Below are positions 39,140 to 51,076 of a DNA stretch of 64,000 nt, one piece after another. Below the pieces are notes generated by a model. It was not told the DNA's origin. It made no database searches and saw only the letters and a program-made list of their open reading frames with translations. The stretch covers positions 68,452,926 through 68,516,925 of the forward strand of contig CM075942.1 in the NCBI GenBank assembly GCA_038030265.1, read 5' to 3'. Within the stretch, counting starts at the first letter, position 1. Each line of letters starts with the position of its first letter. This DNA comes from Corythucha ciliata (taxonomy: Eukaryota; Arthropoda; Insecta; Hemiptera; Tingidae). Made by a program: the position numbers and the translations under genes.

Positions 39140-41840
39140 CGGCCCTTTGATTGTTCACCCACGCCAGAGCCTGCACCACCCGTAGCCGGTCCCGGAGAAG
39201 CTCCACGTACACATCTAGGGGCTCACCCTTAGGCCCCAACGCCAAATCCCCGTCCAAAGCGTACCCCACATTCGCTTCCCGTAACACAACTCAAACGGCG
39301 AAAACCCGGTACTTTCGTTGTTCTGCGAGTTAATGGCCATGGCCGCGAGCGGCACACATTTCTTCTCAATCAGACTGCTGGGCCTTCACATAATGACTCA
39401 CTATGGTGGCGAGCGTTCGATGAACCCGCTCCAGCCGACCATTCGATTGCGGATGATGATATGCCGTCGTATGTACTTTCCGAATCTTCAAGAGCTCACA
39501 CTTCTGACAATGAACGAAGCCCCTTGGTCCGTAAGAATTTGGATCGGCAGCCCATATGAAATTACAAAACCGTTCAGAAAACCCGCAGCAATGGTCTCAG
39601 CCTGCTGGTCAGGAATAGGAACAAACACTACCAACCTAGAAAATTGGTCCATGATGGACAAAACAAAACGATTACCACGCGCTGTTACCACAAAAGGGCC
39701 AACCAAGCCCAGCAAAACTTGCTCAAACGTCGTGGCGGTCTCCTTAAAATCCCCCAGGGGCGCAACCCCCCTCCCGACGTCCTACTTCTGCGCACACGAC
39801 ATTCAGGACTTTACGTAATCCGCCACCTCCTGACTCAAAGCGGGCCACCAGTACCTAGCCTTGAGTTTCTGCCACGTCTTCTTTTCCCCTGAATGCCCCG
39901 CAAAGGGCGCGTCATTAGCTAAGTATAGTGCCAAAGGCCGTAAAGACCGAGGTAAATCCATCCGTCTACACAAAATCCTCGCATTACTTCTCTCGAAAAT
40001 TCTCTTCTTTTCCCACACGGCACACTCGCCGACCTCCACCTGCCGCGTCACCACCAGGTCTTTTGTTAAGGAGACGGGCTCGTCAGTGACCACCATCACC
40101 TTTCGACTCAACGCGTCAGCCACCTTGTTCGTCTTGCCGGGAGTGTATTCTATTTTATAATCGTACTCTTCTAACACCATGGCCCACCGCATCAATCGCG
40201 AGTTCGTGTCCTTGTGCCCTGCCAGCCAAGTGAAGCGTTGAATGATCGGAGCGAATCATAAAATGGCGACCAAACAAATAGCACCGAAAAAACTTGACGC
40301 CGAAAACGACGGCAAAGCAGCTCCAACTCCGTCGCAGTGTAACGCGTCTCTGGGTCATTCAACTGCCATTACGCATACACAATGGGGTGCTCCCCATCGT
40401 TAAATGCCTGCGAAATACTACCCTCTACCCTCAGCCCCTTGAGCGACGCGTCAGTCGTTAAAACGAACTCTCGCTCAAAATCTGGGTATCTCAACACAGG
40501 CTACGACACCGACACCCGTTTTTAGCCTACCAAACGCGTCGTGACACGGCTTCGTCGACTCAAAGGGACAATTTTTCTTCGTAGGGTCTGTGAGTAGCGC
40601 TGATATTGCCGCGAAATTGTCCAAAAAACGCCTATAAAACGAGCACAGCCGCACTTCTGTCAAAGTACCCGGCGGTGGAAAACTACGAATAACCTCCAAA
40701 TGTGTCTGTAGGGGGTGAATCCTTTCTGCACTGACCTTGTGCCCCAAAAATTCGACTTCCCGCGAGCACACGAACGGACACTATTCGCCAATTGTAGCGT
40801 CAACCCTGCCGATTTTACTACCTCAAACATGTCTCGGAGGGCTTTTAAGTGATCGGTCATTGTAGGCGAAAACGATGTAATGTCGTCCACACAGGTCAAC
40901 GCCCTACCAGGCCAGGTCGACTGGCGCCCCCGCTAGCCGTTGAAACATAGCTAGAGCTCCCTGGAGCCCGTACGGTAAGCTCGTCGCACAAAATTGTCCG
41001 AAGGGCGTCAAAAAAGCCGTTTTCTCTTGGCTCGACTCCTTCACTTCAACCTGGTGGTGTCTCGAATTCAAGTCAAGGCTCGTAAAAACCTGGACTGATG
41101 ATAGACTGTCGAGCACCTCGTCAATCCGCCTGGTCACCGCGTTCAACCCTCAAAAGTCGATCACCGTCCTCAGCTTACTAAAACTCTCAGGGGATTTTTT
41201 CGCCACCAACATTGCCAGCGAGCACCAAAGAGAAGTGGAGGGCCGTATCACCCCCAGCTCTAAACTATCTTTCACAATCGCCTCCATGGCTTTCCGGTGT
41301 GCTACCGGGACTCGGTACGGCCTCTTATGCACAGGGACCGCATCTCCGGTGTCAATGGAATGCTTATAATTACCCCCGTGCAACCTATAACCATTCACCT
41401 CCTCCCTTGTAGGAGAAAATTAACTCAAACTGCCCTAGCAGGTCGAACAGGGCGGACTTATCGGGTTCAGTGACGTGACCTATCAATTTTTTCAAGCAAC
41501 CCCCCTAAACACCTGATGCCTTTCAGCCTCCTCTGTCCCCACCCGAGTGACCACGGCGTCATTCTCCCCCGTCTCCACCGAACATGACGACCAAGGTCCT
41601 CCACAGCCTGGTCCTGACAAATCGTAAGAGGGTCACGGCTATTGTACAACACAGAGGCAGCCGTACGGCCACCCTCGAACGCCACGACAGCCCTCGCCAC
41701 AAGCGCCCCTTCCAACCCACGTGATAGCAACAAAAATTCTTTGGCTCAACCTCGCACCAACAGAGGTAACATGGCCATACTAAAGGGCGGAACCCCCACC
41801 GACTCATCTACTACCGCGCAAAGGGTTCTACCCACGTCCC
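39140..41840 (-). pseudogene. Ty3/gypsy pol remnant (protease to integrase), multiply frameshifted
   Basis: Minus-strand order is as follows. A protease-like region (41750-41470) comes first. The N-terminal RT follows at 41398-41150 (RPYRVPVAHRKAMEAIV, LGVIRPSTSLWCSLAMLVAKK). The RT palm is at 41146-40904 (FTSLDLNSRHHQVEV, FGQFCATSLPYGLQGA), and CVDD replaces the usual YVDD/YIDD near 40890. The RT connection is at 40771-40475 (FLGHKVS, FYRRFLDNF). RNase H ends at EYTPGKTNKVADALSR near 40120. Integrase has its zinc-binding part (HSGEKKTWQKLKARYWWP), core (MDQFSRLVVFVPI, ILTDQGASF) and final glutamate segment (HPQSNGRLERVHRTL near 39410). Frame changes separate nearly every block, so the element is dead. 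LTRs were not identified. Confidence 0.85.
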
Positions 41841-41844
41841 GGTC

Positions 41845-43521
41845 TTGGTAGATCACGCCAGTCCGACTGGCACAGCTGGAGTTCTATCGCACACCGTCAA
41901 CGGCTGTGAGCGACCAATAGCGTTCATCTCACGTGCTCTTACAAAAAACGGAAATGAACTACTCTCAATTGGATCGGGAAGCTACGGCTATCTACTGGGC
42001 CATCAAAAAGCTATACAACTACTTATATGGCAGACAATTCACACTACTTTGCGATAATAAGCCCTTGGTCCACATTTTTGCTCCTCAAACAAAACTTCCC
42101 GTCATGTCCGCATCCCGTCTCATCCGCTACGCTACCTTTTTAAGCGGTTTCGATTACAAAATCCAACATCGCAAATCCGAACTGCACGCGAACGCCGACT
42201 ATCTATCCCGCGCACCCGCTCCCTTGCTCCCTCAGGACAACAAACCAGATGAAGACTCCGTACTCAATATAGCTCATATCCATGAGATTTCGTCCGAGAT
42301 GCTTAATTATCACACACTTGCTCGTTCCACCCGCACTTGTCCTGAAACTGCTCACCTGCTCCGGGAACTTCAATCGGAAAGCTTCAAGGATCCTGAATTT
42401 TCAACGGATCAACGCATCATCTTTCGAGAAAATCGGGTATACATACCCCCTCCCCTCCGCTCCACGATTCTCGACGAACTCCATTCTTGTCATTCGGGAA
42501 TTTTAAAAATGAAATTGCTCGCCCGCCAACATGTCTACTGGCCTGGTATCGACCGGGATATTGAGGCCGTCGCTAAAAGCTGCTGCGCATGCATCGAAAT
42601 TCGTGCTACTCCGTCTAAAGCTCCATTACACTCATGGGTACCTCCCTCCGGTCCTTGGCAACGGCTCCACATCGATTACCGGCCGGCCCCAAAGACGGCC
42701 GTTATTTTTTTTGTTGTCATTGACGCCTACTCTAAATGGTCAGAAGTTTTCATGTCGGCCACAGCTCCGTCCTCTGAGACTACAATCGCACACCTTCGCA
42801 CAATTTTTTCTCTATTTGGGCTCCCTCACTCTATTGTAAGTGACAACGCATCTCTCTTTACGTCCGACAGATTCCGTTCATTTTGCTCAAAGTTCGGAAT
42901 TCGCCAGCAGCTCATCGCTCATTACAAGCCGTCCACCAACGGTCAAGCCGAACGATCGGTCCGCACCCTTAAAGAGAAACTATCCTCGCTCTCCTCCGCT
43001 TCCGGCACGCTCCATGAAAAATTGCACTACATCCTCTTCAAATGGCGATCTACTCCGAATGCTCAAGGAAAATCCCCTGCTGAGCTCCTGTTCCAGCGTC
43101 GACTCCACACGCCTCTCGATTTACTTCGCCCCACTCCGTCCTCTGACGGCGCCTCACTCTCTTTCACTCCGTCTCGCAATCTAAGCGTGGGAGACCGCGT
43201 CGCATCACGAAACTACACTGGCTCAAATAAATGGAAATTTGGCGCCATCACCGAGAAAATGCGGAAGCTTCATTTTTCAGTGAAGCTTGCGACGATGGAT
43301 ACATCCTTAAACGTCACATCGATCAGCTCGTCACGTGCGAGGTACCGCTCCCATCAGCTCCAAATTCAAGGGAACTACCCCCCTCCTGGCCTGCTCCACC
43401 ACCTGCTCTAACGATGTTTCTTCCACGGCGGAAATCTGTATCCGCACCATCACACTCATCAGCACCGCATGACGAACAAGACGACTCAATTGGCGATTCA
43501 GATTATCACTTGCAGCGCTAG
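41845..43521 (+). pseudogene. Ty3/gypsy pol fragment (RNase H to integrase), 5'-truncated
   Basis: Begins inside RNase H (DHASPTGTAGVLSH) and shifts frame near 41945 into the long frame 41933-43411, with LDREATAIYWAIKKLYNYLYG and ADYLSRAPAP. Integrase has a zinc-binding region (LHSCHSG, VYWPGIDRDIE, CCAC). Its core keeps all three acidic residues (HIDYRPAP, VSDNASLF, NGQAERSVRTL) and is followed by a chromo-less C-terminal part. A second shift near 43260 moves the true end into the frame finishing at 43521 (YILKRHIDQLVTCEVP). RT and gag are absent. It abuts an oppositely oriented gypsy remnant at about 41842. Confidence 0.85.
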
Positions 43522-43930
43522 CGTCGAGGCGCAATGGCGGAAAAGAGCCCTACTCTTACCACCAACGTAAGGGCTAAATAATGTGTTTTTGCCGTTTTTA
43601 AGGAGTTTACAATGTTTTCCGTCTGAACTATTGCCACACTTGATTGAAAAAGGATTTGCGGTTACGACCTTTCTTCGATGGACCTGCTTTCAAAGGATTA
43701 CATTTCGGGAACGTAGTGAATTTAGTATCCTAGTTTGTACCTATAATGGACAGTATGGAGTCATTATCTCTTTTTGTTGTCCCATAATGTTGCCTATGTG
43801 AATCATCATAAATTTGATAACTGCACGGTCTCATCAAGGAGCTTCAAAGAAGGGGAAGTGGAGTTAAGCACCAAATATTGTATATGCGGCCAAATAGAGG
43901 ACGCCAAGGCGTAGGCCGCCGTTGATGAAA
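43522..43930 (+). other. Sequence after the gypsy fragment
   Basis: It could include the 3' LTR of the preceding gypsy, but no second LTR copy exists in the window to confirm this. No gene is recognised. Confidence 0.3.
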
Positions 43931-43933
43931 TAG

Positions 43934-44010
43934 CAGGGGTGGCCAACCGAGGGCTCGCTGGCCAAAAAGTGGCCCGCTGACTCAGCTGAGCCTTTCACAA
44001 TAGCCCGCCC
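43934..44010 (+). mobile_element. hAT-like terminus
   Basis: CAGGGGTGGCCAACCGAGGG at 43934 has the form of an animal hAT terminal inverted repeat. It is followed by GC-rich inverted words (GGCCAAAAAGTGGCC). The other end is not found. Confidence 0.4.
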
Positions 44011-44089
44011 ATGGCATACAGTGGTAAATAATCATGTTTGTTGGATTTTGGCGGCCCTAGGATTTTTGTGAAAATGGAAATCGCTACAA

Positions 44090-45210
44090 TTCGCGCCTCC
44101 TCGTGGGCGGCCAATCCCCCCCTTAATCCAGACCAAAATGGAAAATAACGCTAATTTGGGGCTGAAATTGAGATAAATGGCTAATTAACGGCTGCAATTA
44201 TTGAAAAAAAAATAACTGATTCACGGCCATAAATAAGAAAAAGTGCTAAATCACTGATAAAGTTAGGAAAACTTCACGGCAAAAATTGAGAAAAAGCTCT
44301 AAAATCGCGGATAACGTGTAAATTACAGTCATTTGCGTTTAAAATTACCGAACACGCTAATTAACGGATATAATCGTGAAAAATCAATAATCCGCGAATG
44401 AGAAAAAGCGCTAATTCACGCCTAAAATTACGAAAACATGAATTCTCGGTTTATTCAGAACGCAAGTTCGAGGCTCAAACTGCGAAAAAACGCTAATTCA
44501 CCGCTAAAAGCATGCAAAACAAATCGCTAATCCGGAGCTAAAATTAAGAAAAGTTGCTAATTCATGGATGCATTGAGAAAAATTGCTAATTAGCGGCTGA
44601 AGTAAAGAAAAAACGAATTCTCTGCAAAATGCGGATAAATCGCTATAATTCACGGCTAAAAGGGTGAAAAATCGTGGCTAAAGTGGAGAAAACTTGCTAA
44701 TTTATCGATAAAATTGACTCGCGGATTAAATAGATAAAACGTCAATTCGCAGCTTCTGATCGTAACTTCGTACCAGAAAGTGAAAAAAATCGCTAATTCG
44801 CGGCCAAATTTCAGAAAAAGCGTTAGGTAGTTTGCGGAGAAAATTGGAGGAACTCTTAATTCGTTGATGAAACGTAGAAAAGTCCCTAATTAGCTGCTAA
44901 GATGATGGAAATCGCTAATTTGCGGCTGAAGTCAAGAAAAATGGATGTCTATGGCGTTAAATTGAAAACATTTGCTATTTCATAGATTGAATAGAGCAAA
45001 TGGCAAGTCACGGTTTCTCGAGACAATTTCATGGCTAAAATTGGAAGATTTAGCGCTCATTAGCCTCTTAAATCAGGGAAAACACAAATTCTTTGCAAGG
45101 AAAACCGCTAATGCACGGCTGAAATGGAGATAAATCGCTAATTCGCTGCTAAAATGGAGACAAATCGCTAATTCGTGGCTAAAATGGAGACAAATCGCTA
45201 ATTCAAGAAT
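44090..45210 (-). repeat. Short-period array, family B (inverted)
   Basis: About 35 units read GCTAATTCGCGGCTAAAATTGAG, the reverse complement of family B. Its right end (45120-45200) has three nearly identical units of 33 bp with AAATGGAGACAAATCGCTAA. Confidence 0.8.
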
Positions 45211-46740
45211 CGACAGTTTTTATCCATTAGAAGGCTACACCGATCGTTTAACCGGCAAAAGTGGAAGTTTTTCGTGGAATATTGCCCCTTTTTATGTGAG
45301 CACAGTCAGTTTCTGAGGTGAAATTCGCTTTCTTTGCCGCTTAAGGTAAACTCATGAAATTGCGTCTTTTAATGCGCTAATTTTACTCGAAAACTCAACC
45401 ACTTAGTTAAAAAACTAACGCTTATCCATAATCCGGCTTGTTCCAGCTTATTCAATTCAAACAAGGCATTTGAGTCTCAAAAAGTCTCTAATGTGACTCC
45501 AGTAAAAATTTCATACAGAAAACCTTTTATTATGAACTCCTTCAATTAGATATAAACCTGGATTACTCACAACGGACTGGCGGGGCGTGGAGGGGGCAAG
45601 TCGTCCCCTCATAAACAATCACCCTGTCCCTCTCCTTGTGTAGTTATGGCAACACAACTCTCTTCCGGTATTTACTTTGAAACTCCACCCCTCTCATCCA
45701 CTTTGGGAGCTTATTTCATGGCTATTCTTTATCAGCAGTGATAGCAATCCAGTTCTTTTATATATCGTTGGGAATAGCAATCCCTCGGATAACTTTGCAT
45801 TACTGTTTACAAAAAGGCCCATAGCAACCAGACTTATCACAGCTTTGTCTGTAGAATAAGGGCATTGATAAACGCACCCTTGTTGGGGAAAATTACATAT
45901 TTGGTTAAGGACAGTCTGTTTTTGGGGCTGAACAACCCTTTTTAACCGGAAATTCGCGAAGATATTTGAAAACTTATTGCGTTTTCCATTTGCACAATAT
46001 TCTGCATAGGGTAGGGGGATTTTTCCATCCTTCATCAAGGACGGAAGGAAAAATCTCCCTCGCAGTGCGAAATTATCGGTGAATGGAAAACGCCGTAATT
46101 TTCTCACCGCGAGTTCCTTCATTTTATCTCAATTAATCCTCGATTCTGAGTTTATTGTTAATAGAAAGTAGTAATACCAACTAATATTTGAAAGAAATGA
46201 ACTTTAAAAATCCTAAAAACTCATAAAAAAGAACAAAAACTGCGTTTTCTCATAAGAGCCCAAGGAGGGTCTACCGCTCTTCCTACTTCGGTGAGACCGC
46301 CACTAGAGCGCATTTGGTTAATTTGAATCGCCAATGGGGACCGTGCAAAGATAAGAAAAAGAGCGCTCTAGGGGAAGAGCTGTAAGTTTAGGTACAATAA
46401 CGAACGCCGGTAGTCATCAAGATTTCAATAGAGTTTGGTACGACAACCGAAGAAAATCTCAGATTTAGACAATTTCCTATTATAAAATTCCTCCTAAAGC
46501 TATCAACGAGCTTTAGTAATGGAGTAACTGTAATGTTAAAATTAATTACAAATAAGTTATATTAGGGGAAAAGTTCGGAGAAAAATGTTGCTATACCTGA
46601 GGTCAGTTCTCTTTTCAAGAAGCATCAAGTAAGTTCAACGCAGTAATCGCGTAGTGATCTTATTATCCCTTGAAATTGGTCAACGAGCATCATATTATTT
46701 TCCAGGTAGCCAGAATTATTTCTATCCAGTTTTGGAAAGT
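45211..46740. other. No recognisable gene
   Basis: AT-rich. A 142-codon minus-strand frame (45694-46122) matches nothing I recognise. Nothing else is supported. Confidence 0.4.
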
Positions 46741-46745
46741 ACAGG

Positions 46746-46882
46746 GCCGTATTCATATAGTCGTCACTCAAGCTGAGTATTTGCTTAAACGGCTTCAATC
46801 AGGTCGTTCTAATTAGTGAGTCGTCTGTTTTGAATCGAAATAAGCAAATACTCAGCATAAGTGACGACTATGAATGAAGGCC
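46746..46882. mobile_element. 137-bp MITE with about 40-bp terminal inverted repeats
   Basis: The left end is GGCCGTATTCATATAGTCGT and the right end, reverse-complemented, GGCCTTCATTCATAGTCGTC. The inverted match continues inwards through CTGAGTATTTGCTTA on both arms. The central loop is about 50 bp. There is no coding capacity. No clear target duplication was seen. Confidence 0.7.
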
Positions 46883-46989
46883 AAATGTTTATAGTAGGAG
46901 GCCGATGCCTATCTCACACTCACCTCAACCCCTGCAAATTTGCCGTCGACTTACCAAATACCCTGTATACATTAGAAACAAATTGCTAA

Positions 46990-47570
46990 GCAGAGAAAAT
47001 TAATCCAAGCTTAATCGCTTGATCTTGTTGCGGGGGGAGAGTGTGAATAAAATAGTTTTGGTAGATATTTTCTCGATCTACAACAGTCCCCTCAATCATC
47101 TAGCACAAAGCCAATGGGAAGTGGTTTTCAGTACCAGCGCAGGTCCTGTTTTATTTCTGGGAGATTACAACTGCAATTACTGGATTTTTGGCTCTAGTTT
47201 TTCGCAGCCCAAGGGCAAAAATTATCGGATGCGGCTCATGAGGCCAACTTAATCTTTCTTAACGATGGCCCCCCCCCCACATTTATAAACCACTTGAATA
47301 ACACCACCATTTCCGTTCTTGATCTATCATTCAGTACCCCAAGCATAGCCCCAAATTTTAGTTGGACCACGATCGACGATACTTTAGGGTCGTACCATGT
47401 TCCTATCATAATTTCTTCATCGTTTAAAATTAATAACTGTGTCCGTAGCAAACCCTTGCGAAGATGGAACGAAACCCAAACAAATTGGGATGATTTCAGG
47501 AGCTGTATGTCGTCATTTGATAGCACAAGTTTTAACACATACGATGACTTTGAAAAAAACTCTTGAGCTG
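46990..47570 (+). pseudogene. LINE endonuclease fragment (Jockey/I-like)
   Basis: Two consecutive frames encode the C-terminal half of an APE-type endonuclease. The first (to about 47235) has LFLGDYNCNYWIFGS, standing for the GDFN motif. The second (from about 47250) reads FLNDGPPPTFINHLNNTT, then SVLDLSFSTP and SYHVPIIIS in place of the usual SDHxPI. A frameshift lies near a C run at 47270-47278. RT is not present downstream. Confidence 0.7.
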
Positions 47571-47579
47571 GCCTGTGAC

Positions 47580-47750
47580 CAGGGGTGGGCAAAATACTTG
47601 AGTATTTAAAATACTTTGTATTTTAAATACAAAATACGTATTTTGTAATTGTATTTAAATACTTTTGGAAAAGTATTTGTATTTCTGTATTTAAAATACA
47701 TTTTTGAAAGTAGTTTGGGCTTTGTATTTGAAATACATTTTCAACTTGGT
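47580..47750 (+). mobile_element. hAT-like MITE fragment (AAATAC-rich)
   Basis: Starts CAGGGGTGGGCAAAATAC, a typical animal hAT terminus, followed by dense palindromic runs of AAATAC and GTATTT to about 47745. The right terminus is not found. Confidence 0.55.
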
Positions 47751-48500
47751 TCAAAATCCAAGTTGGGGCTGAATTCATCAAAAACCAAATTATTAGGATT
47801 TTAGCTCCGTAAAACCCCAATTTCCAGGATTTTCTCTCGATTGAGATTTTGTTGTAATTATTTTTTATTCCAAGATGGGGCCCCTATGCGGTTGCCTACC
47901 CCCTAAAAACGGCCCTTTGCACCGTTTAAGAAAGAGAAAAGTAACTATAAAACCTATCAGACGGTCAGGCAATCAGACTTTCTGGTCTATGAGTGACGTA
48001 GGCAGTCCTACTCAGTTCCAAGAAAAGTGCTCTTGGTGCGCCCGCCACCCGTTATATCTATCGCCTTGGTGCTCGCTGGTTCGGTCATGGGCGGAGATAG
48101 AGGGGGGCTTTGGTCCTATAGCCCCCCAAAACTTTCTGTAGCCCCCCCTCCCCAGGCTCACCTTCCTGAAGCCCCTCCCCCCAGACTCTTTAACCCCTAA
48201 AGTTATAGGGTACGAACACACGGTGAGATTTTCTCTACCGGCCAGCCGGAGCGTGTGCCCAGACTTCGACATCAGTTGAGGTGGACTGCGCGTTCTTCAA
48301 CCGATGTGTGTTGACTTCAAGGTGACTTCAACTGAAGTCAAAGCCAGGTCCAGACGCTCCAGCCGGCCGGTGGGGTTGACCTAAACAGGAAATCCTCACC
48401 GTCTGTACGTACTTTTAAAGCCCAGTACACACAAAGACATTTTTTAGGCACCGTTCACGAACTGTATGTATGTGTTCTGTGGAGTCTAGGCCGGTGTGGG
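47751..48500. other. No recognisable gene
   Basis: GC-rich patches (48100-48185) contain two runs of AGCCCCCC. Complementary words CTTCAACTGAAGTC near 48320 form a small hairpin. Nothing coding. Confidence 0.4.
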
Positions 48501-48509
48501 CCAATGTCG

Positions 48510-49298
48510 TCAATTTTAGCAGCGATGTAGCGTTATTATTCCGTATTAGCGATTTTTCTTGGTCGTTACTTTGAATTGGCGTTTTCCTCAATTTTTCCTG
48601 CAAATTTGGGATGTTTTACCTTTTTAGCAGTGAAGTGAATTAACACTTTTCCCAGATTTGAACTGCAATTGGCGTTTTTAATTAAATTAGCCATGCTAAT
48701 TAGTGATTTTTATCATTAATGGCAGGCATATTAGCAAATTATTTTTAAATTGGTGCTATGGATTAGCGCTTTTTCGGAGTTTTAAGACCAAAGTTGACTT
48801 CAGAGTCCACGGATTCACACTTTCCTAAATTTGACCAGCGAGTCAGCGTTTTCCTAAATTTTAGCCGCGAATTAGGGTTTCTCTCGATTTTAGCTACCTA
48901 CTAAATTAGCCGTCTTTTCATTTTTGTAACTTCAAATTATTGTTTGTTCTAGACTTTATCCGCGAATTAGCGATTTTACTCAATTTTAGGCCCAAATTAA
49001 TTAGTGATTCTTTTCAATTTCGGCCGAGAATTAGCCTTTTGTCGAATTTTAGTCGCTAATTAGCGCTTTTGTCAATTTCATTCGTGATTTGCCTTAATTT
49101 TAGCAGTGATTTTATTAGTGATTTTTCTCATTATCACTTCAACTAATTTTAGCTGATAATGAATAATTTTTCTTAATTTAGTTAATTATTGTCGTTTTTC
49201 GCAATTTCCGTAGAGAATTTTCCATTTTAAGCCCCACTCTTAATTTCAGCCCTACCTAGCGTTTTTTTTTTTTTTTGTTTTTTTTCATTATAGGCGCA

Positions 49299-49334
<36 letters not shown>

Positions 49335-49730
49335 GCTTTGAATTAGCGCTTTTTCACCATTTCAGCCACGAGTTTGCCAAATAACAGCACGCTAGAATTT
49401 TTTTTCTCATTTTATTCGTAAAGTGGCCCCTATCCACAGCGAAATGAGCAATTTTTTCTTCATTTTAATCCGGAATTTGCGTCGAGAAACGACAAATGAA
49501 CGTTTTTTTTTTTCGCAGTTTTAGCCACGGATTTCGGCGCTTTTTCCAAACTTTTTGTTACGTTTACTGGTCCCAAGAACAGCATATTAGTGCGCATTCT
49601 CAACTTTATCGGTTCAAGGACCTGAAGAAACTTGGGATCAGCGAATTTTATTTATTTTACCCGCGAAGTTACCTGCAGAAGGCGCGTTTTCTCACAATTT
49701 TAGGCTTCCAAATAGCGCTTTTGTAGGCTA
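48510..49730 (+). repeat. Short-period array, family B (third locus)
   Basis: About 38 units with GCGAATTAGCG/TTTTTCTCAATTTTAG. Long T runs occur at 49263-49276 and 49300-49325. The end (49415-49500) is colinear with 27335-27420. Confidence 0.8.
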
Positions 49731-50024
49731 AATCGAATATTCAGCCATACCTACTCTTTGCTGATCACCTATACAACGTTCCATTCTCCAGTCGGAACCC
49801 CTCCCAGAGTACTTCAGTCTAGCATAGTTGAGAAATAAAAATAAGAAATAAATAAATAAAATAAAATGAATAAGTAAAAAAATGAAAGGAACAAAAACAA
49901 ACAAAACCAACGAAGCAACGATAACCTGATTTGTTTGACCCTAAAAATTTCGTTATTTAGCAATTTTGCCCCGCTAAGTAACTATCCACGCCATCAATGC
50001 TATTCATTCCATGGTATGGCATGG
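49731..50024. other. AT-rich spacer
   Basis: Contains a run of AAATAAATAAATAAAAT-type simple sequence (49846-49870). No gene. Confidence 0.5.
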
Positions 50025-51076
50025 CATGGATTCAGGATTTGTTCAAGCTAGAGGGGCTTGAGAAACTCTACTGAAAATGACTTGACAGCCATTCGCTGCC
50101 TAAAAATAGCTAAATTAGCTATTCCGACCATAAAGAATCCTAGGCTGACCATAATCGCATTCCAAAATGGCAAAACCAACTATTTTTGCCATAAAAATAG
50201 GCCAAAACTGACTTCCCGCGCTCTGAAAATGGCTAAACCAACGGTTCGTACGGCCCTGAAAAGCCATGAAAATGGCTAAATCGACCATTCGCATGGTAAA
50301 AATAACCAAACTGACAATTCGCGCCTCGGCTTGACGGACTATTTGCGCGCTAAGAACGGTTAAACTGACTATGCGCGCCCACGGAAATAGCCTAAACAGA
50401 TGATACCAAAATGAATAGCAAAATCGACCTTTAACGTACCATGAATGGCTAAACTGACCATTCGCCCCTTAAAAATGGCAACACTGACGAATTCCACCTT
50501 GAAAAAAGCTAAACTGATTATTTGTGCGCTAAAAATAGCGAAATTGGCTATTCTCGCTCTGAAAAGTCAAAGCTGAATTCAAGAGTCCTAAAAATGGATC
50601 AAACTGACAATTTGCCCACTTAAATGTCTTAATGAATCATTCCTCCTCGAAAAATGGCAAAATCAGCCACACTCGCGCCAGAATTGACCAAACTGACGGC
50701 TCTCGCGACTTTGCGTACTATTCACGCTCTGAAAATGGCAAAACGGACCCTGCGTGCCCTAAAAATGGCCAGACTGGGCATTCAAGCCCTAAAAAGGCGA
50801 ACTGACAGTTTGCGCCTTAAAAATTCCCTAACTGGCTATTCACGCCATAAAATTGACAAAAATTACTTAATGCGTGTGGTCTATTTAAAAATAGTTAAAC
50901 TGGCGATTCGCGCCTTGAAAAGCGCTGAACAGATTATTCCTGCCCTGATAATGGCAAAAACGAACATTCACGCTTCAAAAGTAGACAAACTGAGCCTTCA
51001 CGTCTTAAAAATGTCTAATTCGTGCGCTAAATAAAAAACTGGCTATACATACCCTAAAAATGGCATACTCGTACTC
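50025..51076 (+). repeat. Short-period array, family A (third locus, first unit)
   Basis: Begins with GGATTCAGGATTTGTTCAAG, the shared family A terminus, then the boundary unit CTTGACAGCCATTCGCTGCC. About thirty units of AAAATGGCTAAACTGAC follow. A marker unit GGCTTGACGGACTATT lies near 50328. The open frames crossing it are repeat by-products. Confidence 0.8.

Noticed and set aside
39318..39818. 166-codon plus-strand frame
   Set aside because: Antisense shadow of the gypsy integrase on the minus strand.
45694..46122. 142-codon minus-strand frame
   Set aside because: No domain, no splice signals considered convincing, and no neighbours to support it.
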